This document shows positions 41,370-50,396 of a stretch of 64,000 nucleotides of DNA, piece after piece. The notes below the pieces were generated by a model that saw only the letters and a list, made by a program, of their open reading frames with translations, searched no databases and had not been told where the DNA came from. Source of the stretch: Thiohalophilus sp046483665 (GTDB taxonomy: Bacteria > Pseudomonadota > Gammaproteobacteria > UBA6429 > Thiohalophilaceae); the NCBI RefSeq assembly GCF_046483665.1, contig NZ_JAWOCR010000004.1:51982-115981 (forward strand), read 5' to 3'. Numbering within the stretch: the stretch's first letter is position 1; each line of letters opens with the position of its first letter. Both the position numbers and the translations under genes were made by a program.

Positions 41370-43319
41370 ATGGCTACTTCCCAAGACGACATGAACACCA
41401 AGCTAACCTTCCGTCTATACAAGGACGGTGAAACTAATGAAGACTGGAGTTCCTGGTCGGACAAGATCTTCAAAGAGGATACTTCACACAAATGCCCGAC
41501 CTACGTCCATCGGACCCCGCCGTGCCAGGGTAGCTGCCCGTCGGGTGAAGACATCCGTGGCTGGCTGGACATTGTTCGCGGTATCGAAAATCCGCCCGAA
41601 GGTATGGACTGGGAAGAATATGCTTTCCGCCGTTCCACCGACGCCAATCCCTTCCCGTCTGTCATGGGTCGCGTATGCCCGGCTCCCTGTGAAGACGGTT
41701 GTAACCGTAATGAAGTCGAGGATCGTGTCGGCATCAATGCGGTAGAGCAGTTCATTGGTGACACTGCCCTCTCCAACAAGTACAAGTTTGAACCTGCCAA
41801 GGAAGACAACGGCAAGAAAATCGCCGTCGTCGGTGGTGGTCCTGCTGGTCTGGCTGCGGCTTATCAGCTGCGTCGCAAAGGTTATGGTGCCACTGTTTTC
41901 GATAACCACGCCACTCTCGGCGGTATGATGAAATACGGTATCCCCGGTTATCGTACGCCGCGTGATGTACTGGACGGTGAAATCAACCGTATCCTCGACA
42001 TGGGTGTCGAAGTCAAACTCAACACCTGGGTTGGCAAGGACGTCACTGTTGAGCAGCTGGAAAAAGACTATGACGCCATCCTGTGGGCCGTGGGTACCTG
42101 GACCGGACGCAAACTGCCGATCCCGGGTGCCGACAAGGCACAGAACGTACTGACCGGCGTCGACTTCCTGGAAGCCTTTAATGACGGTCGTCTGAAGCTG
42201 GTTTCCGAGAAAGTGGTAGTTGTCGGCGGTGGTGATACCTCCATCGACGTGGCCTCCGTTGCCCGTCGCCTGGGACATATCTCTGAAGTGAATGAAAAGG
42301 ATCGTCCGGAGAACATCGTACTGGGTCACACCGCGCACGATGTAGCCTCTTCCGCGACCCGCCAGGGCGCCCGGGTTATGCTGCTGTCCCGTTCACCGGT
42401 CAAGGATATGGCCGCGGCCGAGCACGAAGTCAATGACGCCCTGCGTGAAGGTGTTGATATTGTCGATCGCGTGAATCCGGTTGAAGTGATTCTGGATGAA
42501 AAAGGCCGGGCCAAGGCTCTGCGCGTCCAGAAACTGGATGACGACGGCAAGACGCCGATCGAAGGTTCCGAATACGATATCGAACTGGACCTGCTGGTTT
42601 CCGCCATCGGTCAGGGCGGCAAGCTGGAAGGCTTTGAAGATCTGGGTAATGATCGTGGCTTTATCGACGCGGACCAGCATTACCAGGTACCGGGCAAGCC
42701 GGGGCACTTCGTCGCCGGCGATATCGTGCGTCCGCATCTGCTGACCACCGCCATTGGTCAGGCTTCCATCGCCGTGGAAAGTATCGACCACTATCTTAAA
42801 GCAGAAAACCTGGGCAAACGCCCCAAGGTCGACAAGCATCACTTCAACCTGCTCAGCAAGCTGCGTGAAACCGGACTGGAACCCAAAGATTATACTCATG
42901 AATCTGAATGGGGCACCGCCGCCGCGGAATGGGCCGTACACAACTATGAAGACCGTTCGGCGCATGAAATTATCCCCGCGGATGAACTGTTCCTCGGCCA
43001 CTTCAGCTACACGCCGCGCCTCAAACGTCCGGAAGACGTACCCTCCGCTGACGATGTACTGGGACACTTCCAGGAGCGCATGAAAGGCTTGTCTACTGAA
43101 CAGGCCCGTGAGGAAGCTGATCGCTGCATGAGCTGTGGCATGTGCTTCGAGTGTGATAACTGTGTTATCTACTGCCCGCAGGACGCGGTATATCGTGTGC
43201 CGAAGAACCAGCACACCATGGGCCGTTATGTCGCCACCGATTACGCACGTTGTATCGGTTGCCACATCTGCGCCGATGTTTGCCCGACCGGCTACATCGA
43301 TATGGCAATGGGTGAATAA
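41370..43319 (+). CDS. dsrL: DsrL, NAD(P)H:acceptor oxidoreductase (649 aa)
   Basis: FAD- and iron-sulfur-containing flavoprotein related to the glutamate synthase small subunit; the electron acceptor of rDsr in sulfur oxidisers. The N-terminal cysteine motifs are CQGSCPSGEDIRGWL and CPAPCEDGCNRNEVED. The FAD loop is IAVVGGGPAGLAAAYQLRRK and the NAD(P) loop is VVVVGGGDTSIDVASVARRL. The C-terminus has two ferredoxin motifs, CMSCGMCFECDNC and CIGCHICADVCPTG. Its presence is a strong marker for the oxidative direction. Confidence 0.97.
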   Translation: MATSQDDMNTKLTFRLYKDGETNEDWSSWSDKIFKEDTSHKCPTYVHRTPPCQGSCPSGEDIRGWLDIVRGIENPPEGMDWEEYAFRRSTDANPFPSVMGRVCPAPCEDGCNRNEVEDRVGINAVEQFIGDTALSNKYKFEPAKEDNGKKIAVVGGGPAGLAAAYQLRRKGYGATVFDNHATLGGMMKYGIPGYRTPRDVLDGEINRILDMGVEVKLNTWVGKDVTVEQLEKDYDAILWAVGTWTGRKLPIPGADKAQNVLTGVDFLEAFNDGRLKLVSEKVVVVGGGDTSIDVASVARRLGHISEVNEKDRPENIVLGHTAHDVASSATRQGARVMLLSRSPVKDMAAAEHEVNDALREGVDIVDRVNPVEVILDEKGRAKALRVQKLDDDGKTPIEGSEYDIELDLLVSAIGQGGKLEGFEDLGNDRGFIDADQHYQVPGKPGHFVAGDIVRPHLLTTAIGQASIAVESIDHYLKAENLGKRPKVDKHHFNLLSKLRETGLEPKDYTHESEWGTAAAEWAVHNYEDRSAHEIIPADELFLGHFSYTPRLKRPEDVPSADDVLGHFQERMKGLSTEQAREEADRCMSCGMCFECDNCVIYCPQDAVYRVPKNQHTMGRYVATDYARCIGCHICADVCPTGYIDMAMGE

Positions 43320-43340
43320 TAACGAATAGAGGTAGTAACG

Positions 43341-43844
43341 GTGTCACTAGGACAGTTGATACAAACAACAATAATGGCAGGGCTTCTCGCCCTGCCCTTT
43401 ACTGTGCAGGCGGGGGATGCTCCAACCCCTGAAATTCCCAAAGCCAAAGAAAAGGCAACGGAAGAATATGGTTGTGTTGCGCCTACCGACTATATGCGTA
43501 AAAACCATATGGATGATCTCATGCATCAGCGCGACGATACCATGCGCGAAGGCATCCGCACGCGGAAGTTCAGCCTGGCGGAATGTATCAACTGTCATGT
43601 GACTCCTGATGAAGATGGCCAGTTTGCCAGTTTTGGTGAGGACGAGCATTTTTGCAGCAGTTGCCACAATTATGCCTCGGTCAGTGTTGATTGCTTCAGC
43701 TGTCATCGTGACACGCCTGAAGATACTGATTACCAGCATACTTTCAACACCGGCAACAATCCCCATCACGGCAAAATTGCCCTGAAAGGAAAAAAACTCT
43801 CCGTCGAGACCTTGCAGGTATTGACTGAAGGAGATCAACAATAA
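43341..43844 (+). CDS. dsrJ: DsrJ, triheme cytochrome c (167 aa)
   Basis: Periplasmic subunit of DsrMKJOP, anchored by an N-terminal hydrophobic segment (about residues 5-23). Exactly three CxxCH haem motifs are visible: CINCH, CSSCH and CFSCH, all in the central region (about residues 79-119). GTG start 21 nt after dsrL. The stop overlaps the dsrO start by one base. Confidence 0.96.
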   Translation: MSLGQLIQTTIMAGLLALPFTVQAGDAPTPEIPKAKEKATEEYGCVAPTDYMRKNHMDDLMHQRDDTMREGIRTRKFSLAECINCHVTPDEDGQFASFGEDEHFCSSCHNYASVSVDCFSCHRDTPEDTDYQHTFNTGNNPHHGKIALKGKKLSVETLQVLTEGDQQ

Positions 43845-44605
43845 TGACCAACAAGACTTATAACGCAGACCTGTCGCGCCGGCATTTCTTTACTAAAGCC
43901 GCCGCCGCGGCGGGAATGGCGATTGCACCGGGTGTTTTCCTGCGCCAGGTTCACGCCCGCCCGGCGGAACAGGCTGCCACCAGTGAAAAGCGCTGGGGTA
44001 TCCTGATCGATACCGAAAAATGCGCCAAAGGTTGTGACAGCTGCGTCACCGCCTGCATGAATGAAAACGGCTGGGGCGAGATCAACAACAGCGAGGAAAA
44101 ATCCAACCCTCACCAGAAAGCCCAGTGGATTCGCAAGGTCACCATCAAGGACAAACAGACCGGTCATGTCCAGTCTCTGCCCCTGATGTGCCAGCATTGT
44201 GAGAATCCACCCTGTGTCGATGTCTGCCCGACCGGCGCCTCTATGAAACGGGCCGACGGCATCGTGCTGGTCGACAAGCATACCTGTATCGGTTGCCGCT
44301 ATTGCATGATGGCCTGTCCCTACAAGGCGCGTTCTTTTATCCACGAGGACCTGGAGGATCAGAAAGTCGTGGCGCCTCGTGGTAAAGGTACCGTTGAGTC
44401 CTGCACTATGTGCGTACACCGGGTCGACGAAGATGGCACGCCTGCCTGTGTCGAGGCCTGTAATGCCGACAATCACAACGCCATGTATTTTGGTGATCTT
44501 AAAGATCCGAACAGTGCGATTTCCCGTCAGCTGAAAGAATACGGTGGCGAGCAATTACGCGCTGATCTGGGCCTGAACACCGGCGTTCGCTATCAGGGTC
44601 TATAA
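43844..44605 (+). CDS. dsrO: DsrO, periplasmic iron-sulfur protein (253 aa)
   Basis: Has a Tat signal (LSRRHFFTKAAAAAGMAIAP, about residues 7-26), so it is exported folded with its clusters. Four [4Fe-4S] sites are indicated by CAKGCDSCVTAC, CQHCENPPCVDVC, CIGCRYCMMAC and CTMCVHRVDE. It transfers electrons between DsrJ and DsrP on the periplasmic face. GAAGGAGAT lies upstream and the start overlaps the dsrJ stop. Confidence 0.96.
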   Translation: MTNKTYNADLSRRHFFTKAAAAAGMAIAPGVFLRQVHARPAEQAATSEKRWGILIDTEKCAKGCDSCVTACMNENGWGEINNSEEKSNPHQKAQWIRKVTIKDKQTGHVQSLPLMCQHCENPPCVDVCPTGASMKRADGIVLVDKHTCIGCRYCMMACPYKARSFIHEDLEDQKVVAPRGKGTVESCTMCVHRVDEDGTPACVEACNADNHNAMYFGDLKDPNSAISRQLKEYGGEQLRADLGLNTGVRYQGL

Positions 44606-44634
44606 CAAATATACCAACCAGGTTGTCAGTCGAA

Positions 44635-45846
44635 ATGAAAAATGTACAGTTCATGGAAATTGAAGGCCGAAGCTTCGGCTATCTTGCCCTCCTCGGCATC
44701 CTCGGCGCCATCATTCTGGTCGCATTGGGTGCCTGGTACGTCATGGAACATCACGGACATTATGTCACCGGTATGAATAACGCCGTCGTCTGGGGGACGC
44801 CGCATATCTTCGCGATCTTTTTGATCGTCGCGGCCTCCGGGGCACTCAACGTCGCGTCTATCTCATCCGTATTTAACAAGACGGCTTACAAGCCACTGGC
44901 CCGACTCTCCGGACTGCTGGCTATCGCCCTGCTCGCCGGCGGCCTGATGATTCTGGTACTTGATCTGGGTCGTCCCGATCGGCTGATCGTGGCCATGACC
45001 TATTACAATTTCAAATCGATCTTTGCCTGGAACATCATTCTCTATAACGGTTTCTTTGCGATTGTCGCCGTTTACCTGTGGATGATGATGCAGCAGAGCA
45101 TGAACAAATACAGTAAACCGGTGGGTATCGCCGCCTTCCTCTGGCGACTGTTACTCACCACCGGTACCGGCTCCATCTTCGGTTTCCTGGTCGCACGCCA
45201 GGGCTATGATGCGGCAATTATGGCGCCCCTGTTTATTGCCATGTCCTTTTCTTTCGGTCTGGCGATTTTCCTGCTGGTCCTGATGACCTCCTACAAATGG
45301 ACCGGTCGGCCACTGGGCGAGGCTATCTTTCGCCGTCTGAAAAACCTGCTGGGCGTATTTGTCGCCGGCGTGCTCTATTTTGTCCTGGCCTACCATCTGA
45401 CGAACCTGTATGCGACCGAACACCACGGGATTGAAGCCTTCATTCTGCGCGATGGCGGCATTTACACCCAGCTGTTCTGGATTGGCCAGATTGTGATCGG
45501 CTCCCTGCTGCCGTTGTTTCTGTTCTATCATCCGAGCACGGGCAAGAACCGGACTCTGGTGGGACTGGGCGCCCTGCTGGTCATCATCGGTGGTCTGATT
45601 CAGTTGTACGTGCTGATTATCGGTGGCCAGGCTTATCCGCTGGAAATCTTCCCCGGCAAGGAAGTCATTGAGAGCAGTTTCTTTGATGGTCAGGTGGCAC
45701 ACTATGCCCCCAGCATCTGGGAAGTTCTGCTGGGACTGGGCGGTGTGGCCGTATCCCTGATCATGGTCGCCCTGGCGGTCAAGATCCTGCGATTTATGCC
45801 CACCAGCCTGGCCGATGAGGATGTCGATCCGCACCACTCAGCCTGA
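44635..45846 (+). CDS. dsrP: DsrP, NrfD-like membrane subunit (403 aa)
   Basis: Ten predicted transmembrane helices and no signal peptide, of the NrfD/PsrC type that exchanges electrons with the quinone pool. The N-terminus is MKNVQFMEIEGRSFGYLALL; I choose ATG 44635 over the in-frame TTG at 44623. It is the last subunit of DsrMKJOP, and a strong hairpin follows after 6 nt. Confidence 0.95.
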   Translation: MKNVQFMEIEGRSFGYLALLGILGAIILVALGAWYVMEHHGHYVTGMNNAVVWGTPHIFAIFLIVAASGALNVASISSVFNKTAYKPLARLSGLLAIALLAGGLMILVLDLGRPDRLIVAMTYYNFKSIFAWNIILYNGFFAIVAVYLWMMMQQSMNKYSKPVGIAAFLWRLLLTTGTGSIFGFLVARQGYDAAIMAPLFIAMSFSFGLAIFLLVLMTSYKWTGRPLGEAIFRRLKNLLGVFVAGVLYFVLAYHLTNLYATEHHGIEAFILRDGGIYTQLFWIGQIVIGSLLPLFLFYHPSTGKNRTLVGLGALLVIIGGLIQLYVLIIGGQAYPLEIFPGKEVIESSFFDGQVAHYAPSIWEVLLGLGGVAVSLIMVALAVKILRFMPTSLADEDVDPHHSA

Positions 45847-45852
45847 TTGTTC

Positions 45853-45881
45853 GCCGCCGTCCTGTGTAACAGGACGGCGGC
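45853..45881 (+). terminator. Long GC-rich hairpin between dsrP and dsrN
   Basis: GCCGCCGTCCTGT-GTA-ACAGGACGGCGGC is a perfect 13-bp stem with a 3-nt loop, starting 7 nt after the dsrP stop. It lacks a T-run, so it may stop transcription with Rho or protect the 3' end of the upstream mRNA. It separates the structural genes from dsrNR. Confidence 0.65.
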
Positions 45882-45990
45882 AGGGACTAGTTCCTGGCGA
45901 CTAGTTATTAGATACTGTTTTTTCACTCGCATTCATTTCGGGACAACATGCGCGTGATATGCTAATTCCTTTGAAAGGTCCCGCCCTATC

Positions 45991-47382
45991 ATGAACCGCC
46001 TGCTCATTTCCGCCGCACACAAATCCTCGGGGAAAACGACTCTGTCGATCGGGTTATGCGCGGCGTTCCGGCAACAGGGTTCGATTGTGCAGCCGTTCAA
46101 AAAGGGACCGGATTATATCGATCCCATGTGGCTGGGCCAGGCAGCGGGACGTCCCTGTCACAATCTTGATTTCTATACCATGCCGCACGCCGAGATCCTG
46201 CGTACGCTGCGCCAGCAGGCTTCTGGCGTCGATCTGGCGCTGATCGAAGGTAACAAGGGGTTGTACGACGGTCTGGATATCGAAGGCAGCAACAGCAACG
46301 CGGCGCTGGCCCGGCTCACGTCGACCCCGGTCATTCTGGTAATCGATGTGCAGGGCATGACCCGGGGCATCGCCCCGCTGATTCTGGGTTATCAGGCCTT
46401 CGATCCCGAAGTTTTTATTGGCGGGGTCATCTTCAATCAGATCCGGGGCGATCGTCACGAAGCCAAGCTGCGCGCCGTGGTCGAACATTACACCGACGTC
46501 CCGGTCGTGGGTGCGGTGCATCACGAGGCCCGTCTGGCAATCACCGAGCGCCATCTGGGACTGATCCCCAGCAACGAGAACCGGGAAGCCGTCGATAAGA
46601 TCGATGCCATCGGTCAGCGGATTGCCAATCAGGTGGATCTTGAGCGCCTGCAGGGCATTGCCTGCCAGGCCCCGCCCCTGGAAAGTGATGACATGCCGGG
46701 CCCGAGCGCGGCTCCAGCGCGGGATGTGCGTATTGGTATTGCCCGCGACGAAGCCTTCGGCTTTTATTATCCGGGCGACATTGAGGCCCTGCAGGCCGCC
46801 GGCGCCGAGCTGGTCCCTTTTGACACCCTGCACGACCGACAGCTACCGCCGATCGATGGCTTGTTTATCGGCGGAGGGTTTCCTGAATCCCGGCTGGATG
46901 AACTCACAGCCAATGCTCCCCTGCGACAGGCCATTTACGAGGCCATTGAAGACGGTCTGCCGACCTATGCCGAATGTGGCGGTCTCATGTACCTGTGCCG
47001 ACAGATCACCTGGCAGGACGAAACCCGGCCCATGGTGGGTGTGATCGAGGCCGATGCTGTGATGTACCCCCGCCCTCAGGGACGGGGCTATGTTCGCCTG
47101 CGTGAAACGCCGGACAGCCCCTGGCCGGCGGACGGTCGCCCCGCCGGTGATGCATTTCCGGCGCATGAGTTCCACTATTCGGCACTGGAAAATCTGACCG
47201 GACCCCGGCGCTTCGCCTACGACGTATTGCGCGGCACCGGTATCGACGGGCGTCACGACGGGCTGGTCTACAAGAACCTGCTGGCCTGCTATGCCCACTT
47301 GCGGGATACGGATTATCACCACTGGGCACGCCGGTTCGTTGCCCTGATCCGGCGCCACAAGACGAACGGAATTGCGCTATAA
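45991..47382 (+). CDS. dsrN: DsrN, siroheme amidase (cobyrinate a,c-diamide synthase-like, 463 aa)
   Basis: CobB/CbiA-type glutamine-dependent amidotransferase that converts siroheme to the siroamide used in DsrAB. The P-loop is SAAHKSSGKTTLSIG (about residues 6-20), and the glutaminase nucleophile is in YAECGGLMYLC (about 329-339). The length fits both families, but the dsr context points to DsrN. The nearby cysG supplies siroheme. Confidence 0.94.
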   Translation: MNRLLISAAHKSSGKTTLSIGLCAAFRQQGSIVQPFKKGPDYIDPMWLGQAAGRPCHNLDFYTMPHAEILRTLRQQASGVDLALIEGNKGLYDGLDIEGSNSNAALARLTSTPVILVIDVQGMTRGIAPLILGYQAFDPEVFIGGVIFNQIRGDRHEAKLRAVVEHYTDVPVVGAVHHEARLAITERHLGLIPSNENREAVDKIDAIGQRIANQVDLERLQGIACQAPPLESDDMPGPSAAPARDVRIGIARDEAFGFYYPGDIEALQAAGAELVPFDTLHDRQLPPIDGLFIGGGFPESRLDELTANAPLRQAIYEAIEDGLPTYAECGGLMYLCRQITWQDETRPMVGVIEADAVMYPRPQGRGYVRLRETPDSPWPADGRPAGDAFPAHEFHYSALENLTGPRRFAYDVLRGTGIDGRHDGLVYKNLLACYAHLRDTDYHHWARRFVALIRRHKTNGIAL

Positions 47383-47403
47383 TTGACTAATTGAGTAGGA
47401 TAT
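47379..47403 (+). promoter_or_regulatory. IscR type-1-like box upstream of dsrR
   Basis: The 25-bp sequence begins ATAATTGACTAATT and ends GAGTAGGATAT. Against the E. coli-type consensus for [2Fe-2S]-IscR sites I count about 21 of 25 agreeing positions, including both GACT/AGT cores. The box overlaps the dsrN stop codon, and TTGACT within it could also be a -35, although no good -10 follows. It lies about 65 nt upstream of dsrR. Confidence 0.45.
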
Positions 47404-47467
47404 TAAATCCTGCTCGTCCCGATTGATATCAGTCACAAACGACCAGTGAGAAACAAAGGAGTCCTTA

Positions 47468-47806
47468 ATGATTACGGTGACGCCCAAAGCTGCGGAGCAA
47501 ATTAAACAGTCGGCCAAGCAGAACCAGATGGAAGGCATGCCCCTGCGCATAGCCGCCAAACGCGATGAAAACGGCTCGATCCAGTACGCCATGGGATTCG
47601 CCGACCAGCAGGATGACAATGACGTGAGCTACAGCTCAGAAGGCATTTCCCTGATGGTTCCGCCTGCCAGCGTGGAGTTGTTAAAAGGGGCTACACTGGA
47701 CTTTGTCGAGCTGGAACCGGGTCAGCTCAATTTCATTTTTCTCAACCCCAATGATCCGGATTACACCCCGCCCAAAGACGAAGGAGAAGGTGCACATTAC
47801 TTTTAA
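47468..47806 (+). CDS. dsrR: DsrR, IscA-like protein without cluster ligands (112 aa)
   Basis: A-type carrier fold (ITVTPKAAEQIKQSAKQNQM, LRIAAKRDENGSIQY), but the three cysteines needed for Fe-S binding in IscA are absent; the whole protein contains no cysteine. That is the known condition of DsrR in A. vinosum, where it affects dsr gene expression after transcription rather than carrying clusters. An AAAGGAG ribosome binding site precedes the ATG. Confidence 0.94.
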   Translation: MITVTPKAAEQIKQSAKQNQMEGMPLRIAAKRDENGSIQYAMGFADQQDDNDVSYSSEGISLMVPPASVELLKGATLDFVELEPGQLNFIFLNPNDPDYTPPKDEGEGAHYF

Positions 47807-47883
47807 ATCAGTCGCTTATGTGATCTTTTGGCGATATGTTCGCTGTATTAACGTGGTCCTGACCGTGAGGTCTGCCGTATACT

Positions 47884-49539
47884 ATGACCATGCATAGCCC
47901 TTCACAAAACGCCAACCCGGCCGAATCGACACCCCGTGTCGACAGCGAAACGGCTGAGGTGCCCGAATTGCCGCCACGCGAAGGCATCTGGCGCAGCCGG
48001 CTGTGTGGCGCCATTTTTGGCATTGGCGCCATTCTGATTGTACTGGGAATTGCCAGTACCTGGCTGCTGTATACCTATCACGCCGGCTCCACCCTGGTCG
48101 GTATCATTCTGGCGCTGTTATTCGGCGGTCTGGGACTGATTGGTGTTCTCATTATTCTGGTGCAACGGACCCTCCTGCGCCCGCTCACCCGGCTGCGCCA
48201 CTGGGCAGGACAATTACGCCAGGGAAACCTGTCTGCCCGTCTCCCTGAAGAAGCGCCCAAGGAGTTCAAGAGCCTGTTTGCCGACTTCAATTCCCTGGCC
48301 GATGAACTGGAAGTGCTGTCGCTGGACATGCAGAGCCAGGTCCGCAAACAGACCAAACACATCGAACGCAAGACGCATTCACTGGAAATCATTTATGACG
48401 TCGCGGCCAGTATCAATATCTCGCGTGATCTCGACGATCTGCTGACCCGGTTTCTGCATACTTTAAAAGATGTGGTGAAAGCACAGGCCGCCGTGGTTCG
48501 TCTGGTGGATAACAACAACCAGATGCGACTGGTCTCCAGTATCGGTCTCGATGATGATCTCATCAAACGCGAGCAGTTAATTCCCTCTGAACAGTGTCTG
48601 TGTGGCAGTTCTTTCAAGGAAGGCAAGGTACTCTTTCAGACCGACCTGCGTAAATGCGACAAGATCATCGGACGTAAATTTTTCGACAGTAACGATATCG
48701 GCATGATCGTCGTACCATTGCAGTACCGGGGCAAGACACTCGGTGTTTATAACCTGTTCGTCAGTCAGGAAGATTTTGCCGAACCCGAAGACATCGAGGA
48801 ACTGCTCACCAGCATCGGACGACACCTGGGCATGGCGATTGACAAAGCCCACTCCGAGGACGAGGCCCAGCGCCTTTCCATTATGGAAGAACGTACGCGA
48901 CTCGCCCATGAGCTACATGACTCGCTGGCCCAGACGCTGGCCAGCCTGCGCTTCCAGGTTCGGGTTCTGGACGAGACGATTCGACAGGGTGAAGAACCCT
49001 CAGTCTGGTATGAACTGGAAAAAATCGAGAACAACCTCGACGAGGCCTATGCCGAATTACGCGAACTCATCACTCATTTCCGGGCGCCGATCGACAAACG
49101 TGGACTGGTCCCGGCCGTCGGGCATCTGGTCGATCGCTTCCGTAACCAGAGCGAGATTTCCATCTACTTGCAAAAGGAATGGAACGTCCTGTACCTGCCG
49201 GCCAGCATCGAAGTGCAGGCCCTGCGTATCATCCAGGAAGCCTTGAATAATATCCGCAAACACAGCCAGGCCCATACCGTCCGTGTTATCATGCGTAGCG
49301 ATGTCAACGGCGATTGTAATATCCTGATTGAAGATGACGGCGTGGGCATGAACATTCAGCCCGCCTCCGATCGGACTTCTGGCGATCACCTGGGCTTGAG
49401 TATCATGGATGAGCGAGCCAAACGGATTGGCGGGACATTCCGTATTGAAAGCGAACCAAGTGAAGGCACACGGGTACTGCTGCACTTCCGTTATCCCGAA
49501 GTCCAGACTGTGGAAGTACCGGTACAACAACAGGGTTAA
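47884..49539 (+). CDS. NarX/NreB-type sensor histidine kinase with GAF domain (551 aa)
   Basis: Two transmembrane helices (about residues 41-63 and 70-94) are separated by only about 6 residues, so there is no periplasmic sensor domain. A HAMP (about 95-150) and a GAF domain (about 165-320) follow; the latter contains CLC (in SEQCLCGSSFKEG) and KCDKIIG, a C-x-C-N17-C set suited to redox or metal sensing. The HisKA_3 box is ERTRLAHELHDSLAQTL (His about 341), and the ATPase domain has NNIRKHSQA and EDDGVG. It starts 78 nt after dsrR; the response regulator follows. Confidence 0.93.
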   Translation: MTMHSPSQNANPAESTPRVDSETAEVPELPPREGIWRSRLCGAIFGIGAILIVLGIASTWLLYTYHAGSTLVGIILALLFGGLGLIGVLIILVQRTLLRPLTRLRHWAGQLRQGNLSARLPEEAPKEFKSLFADFNSLADELEVLSLDMQSQVRKQTKHIERKTHSLEIIYDVAASINISRDLDDLLTRFLHTLKDVVKAQAAVVRLVDNNNQMRLVSSIGLDDDLIKREQLIPSEQCLCGSSFKEGKVLFQTDLRKCDKIIGRKFFDSNDIGMIVVPLQYRGKTLGVYNLFVSQEDFAEPEDIEELLTSIGRHLGMAIDKAHSEDEAQRLSIMEERTRLAHELHDSLAQTLASLRFQVRVLDETIRQGEEPSVWYELEKIENNLDEAYAELRELITHFRAPIDKRGLVPAVGHLVDRFRNQSEISIYLQKEWNVLYLPASIEVQALRIIQEALNNIRKHSQAHTVRVIMRSDVNGDCNILIEDDGVGMNIQPASDRTSGDHLGLSIMDERAKRIGGTFRIESEPSEGTRVLLHFRYPEVQTVEVPVQQQG

Positions 49540-49541
49540 GT

Positions 49542-50207
49542 ATGGGGCTGCGTGTACTGTTAATTGATGATCACACCCTGTTCCGGGTCGGACTGGAAGG
49601 CTTGCTGGCGAGCCGTGGCATTGAAATCATCGCTTCGGTAGGGACCGGTCAGGACTGTCTGCGACTGGTCAAGGATCTGGAACCCGACGTTGTCCTGCTG
49701 GACATGCGTATGCCGGGAATCGACGGTCTCAGCGTATTGAAACTGTTGCGGCAAAATAATGAAAGCCTGCCCATCGTCATGCTAACCACCAGCAGTGACG
49801 AAGGTGATTTGCTCGAGTCCCTGCGTGAAGGTGCGCAGGGCTATCTGCTCAAGGACATGGAGCCGGACGATCTGGTCCTCGCCCTGCGGGATATCGTGAA
49901 TAACGGGAAAACCGTGGTCGCCCCCGATCTGGCGCCAATCCTCGCCAAGGCCGTTCAGGGTACCCACAACGAGGAAGAGACCACCAACGTCAGCCCGTTT
50001 GATGAACTGACACCACGCGAAACTGAAATCCTCGGTCTGCTGGCCGAAGGCCAGAGCAACAAGGCCATCGCCCGCAATCTCGGTATCTCCGATGGCACGG
50101 TCAAACTGCACGTCAAGGCGATCCTGCGCAAACTGGATGTTCACTCACGGGTCGAGGCCGCCGTAATGGCGGTCGAATATGGACTCTCCCGCGCAAGCCC
50201 GGAATAA
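49542..50207 (+). CDS. NarL/FixJ-family response regulator (221 aa)
   Basis: The receiver domain (about residues 4-120) has the phosphoacceptor aspartate in DVVLLDMRMPGIDGL and a switch threonine in IVMLTTSSDEG. The LuxR-type helix-turn-helix (about 153-212) is LTPRETEILGLLAEGQSNKA and LGISDGTVKLHVKAIL. It starts 2 nt after the kinase stop, so the two form a cognate pair. Its family binds TACYYMT-type heptamers, which makes the inverted heptamer upstream of dsrA a candidate target. Confidence 0.95.
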   Translation: MGLRVLLIDDHTLFRVGLEGLLASRGIEIIASVGTGQDCLRLVKDLEPDVVLLDMRMPGIDGLSVLKLLRQNNESLPIVMLTTSSDEGDLLESLREGAQGYLLKDMEPDDLVLALRDIVNNGKTVVAPDLAPILAKAVQGTHNEEETTNVSPFDELTPRETEILGLLAEGQSNKAIARNLGISDGTVKLHVKAILRKLDVHSRVEAAVMAVEYGLSRASPE

Positions 50208-50396
50208 CCATCACGTTAAAACTCGCAATCCGGATTTTATTTGAAGCCGATAAATTAACCACCGATGACGCCGAATACATCGAAAACAACACAAATCAAA
50301 GATATGGCATGGGCCAGAAGTTACTTAGTGTACCCGGTGATCCCGTTGTCCTGTCGATAATCAACTCCCTTTAATTCATTGGGCAAGGCAGTAACG

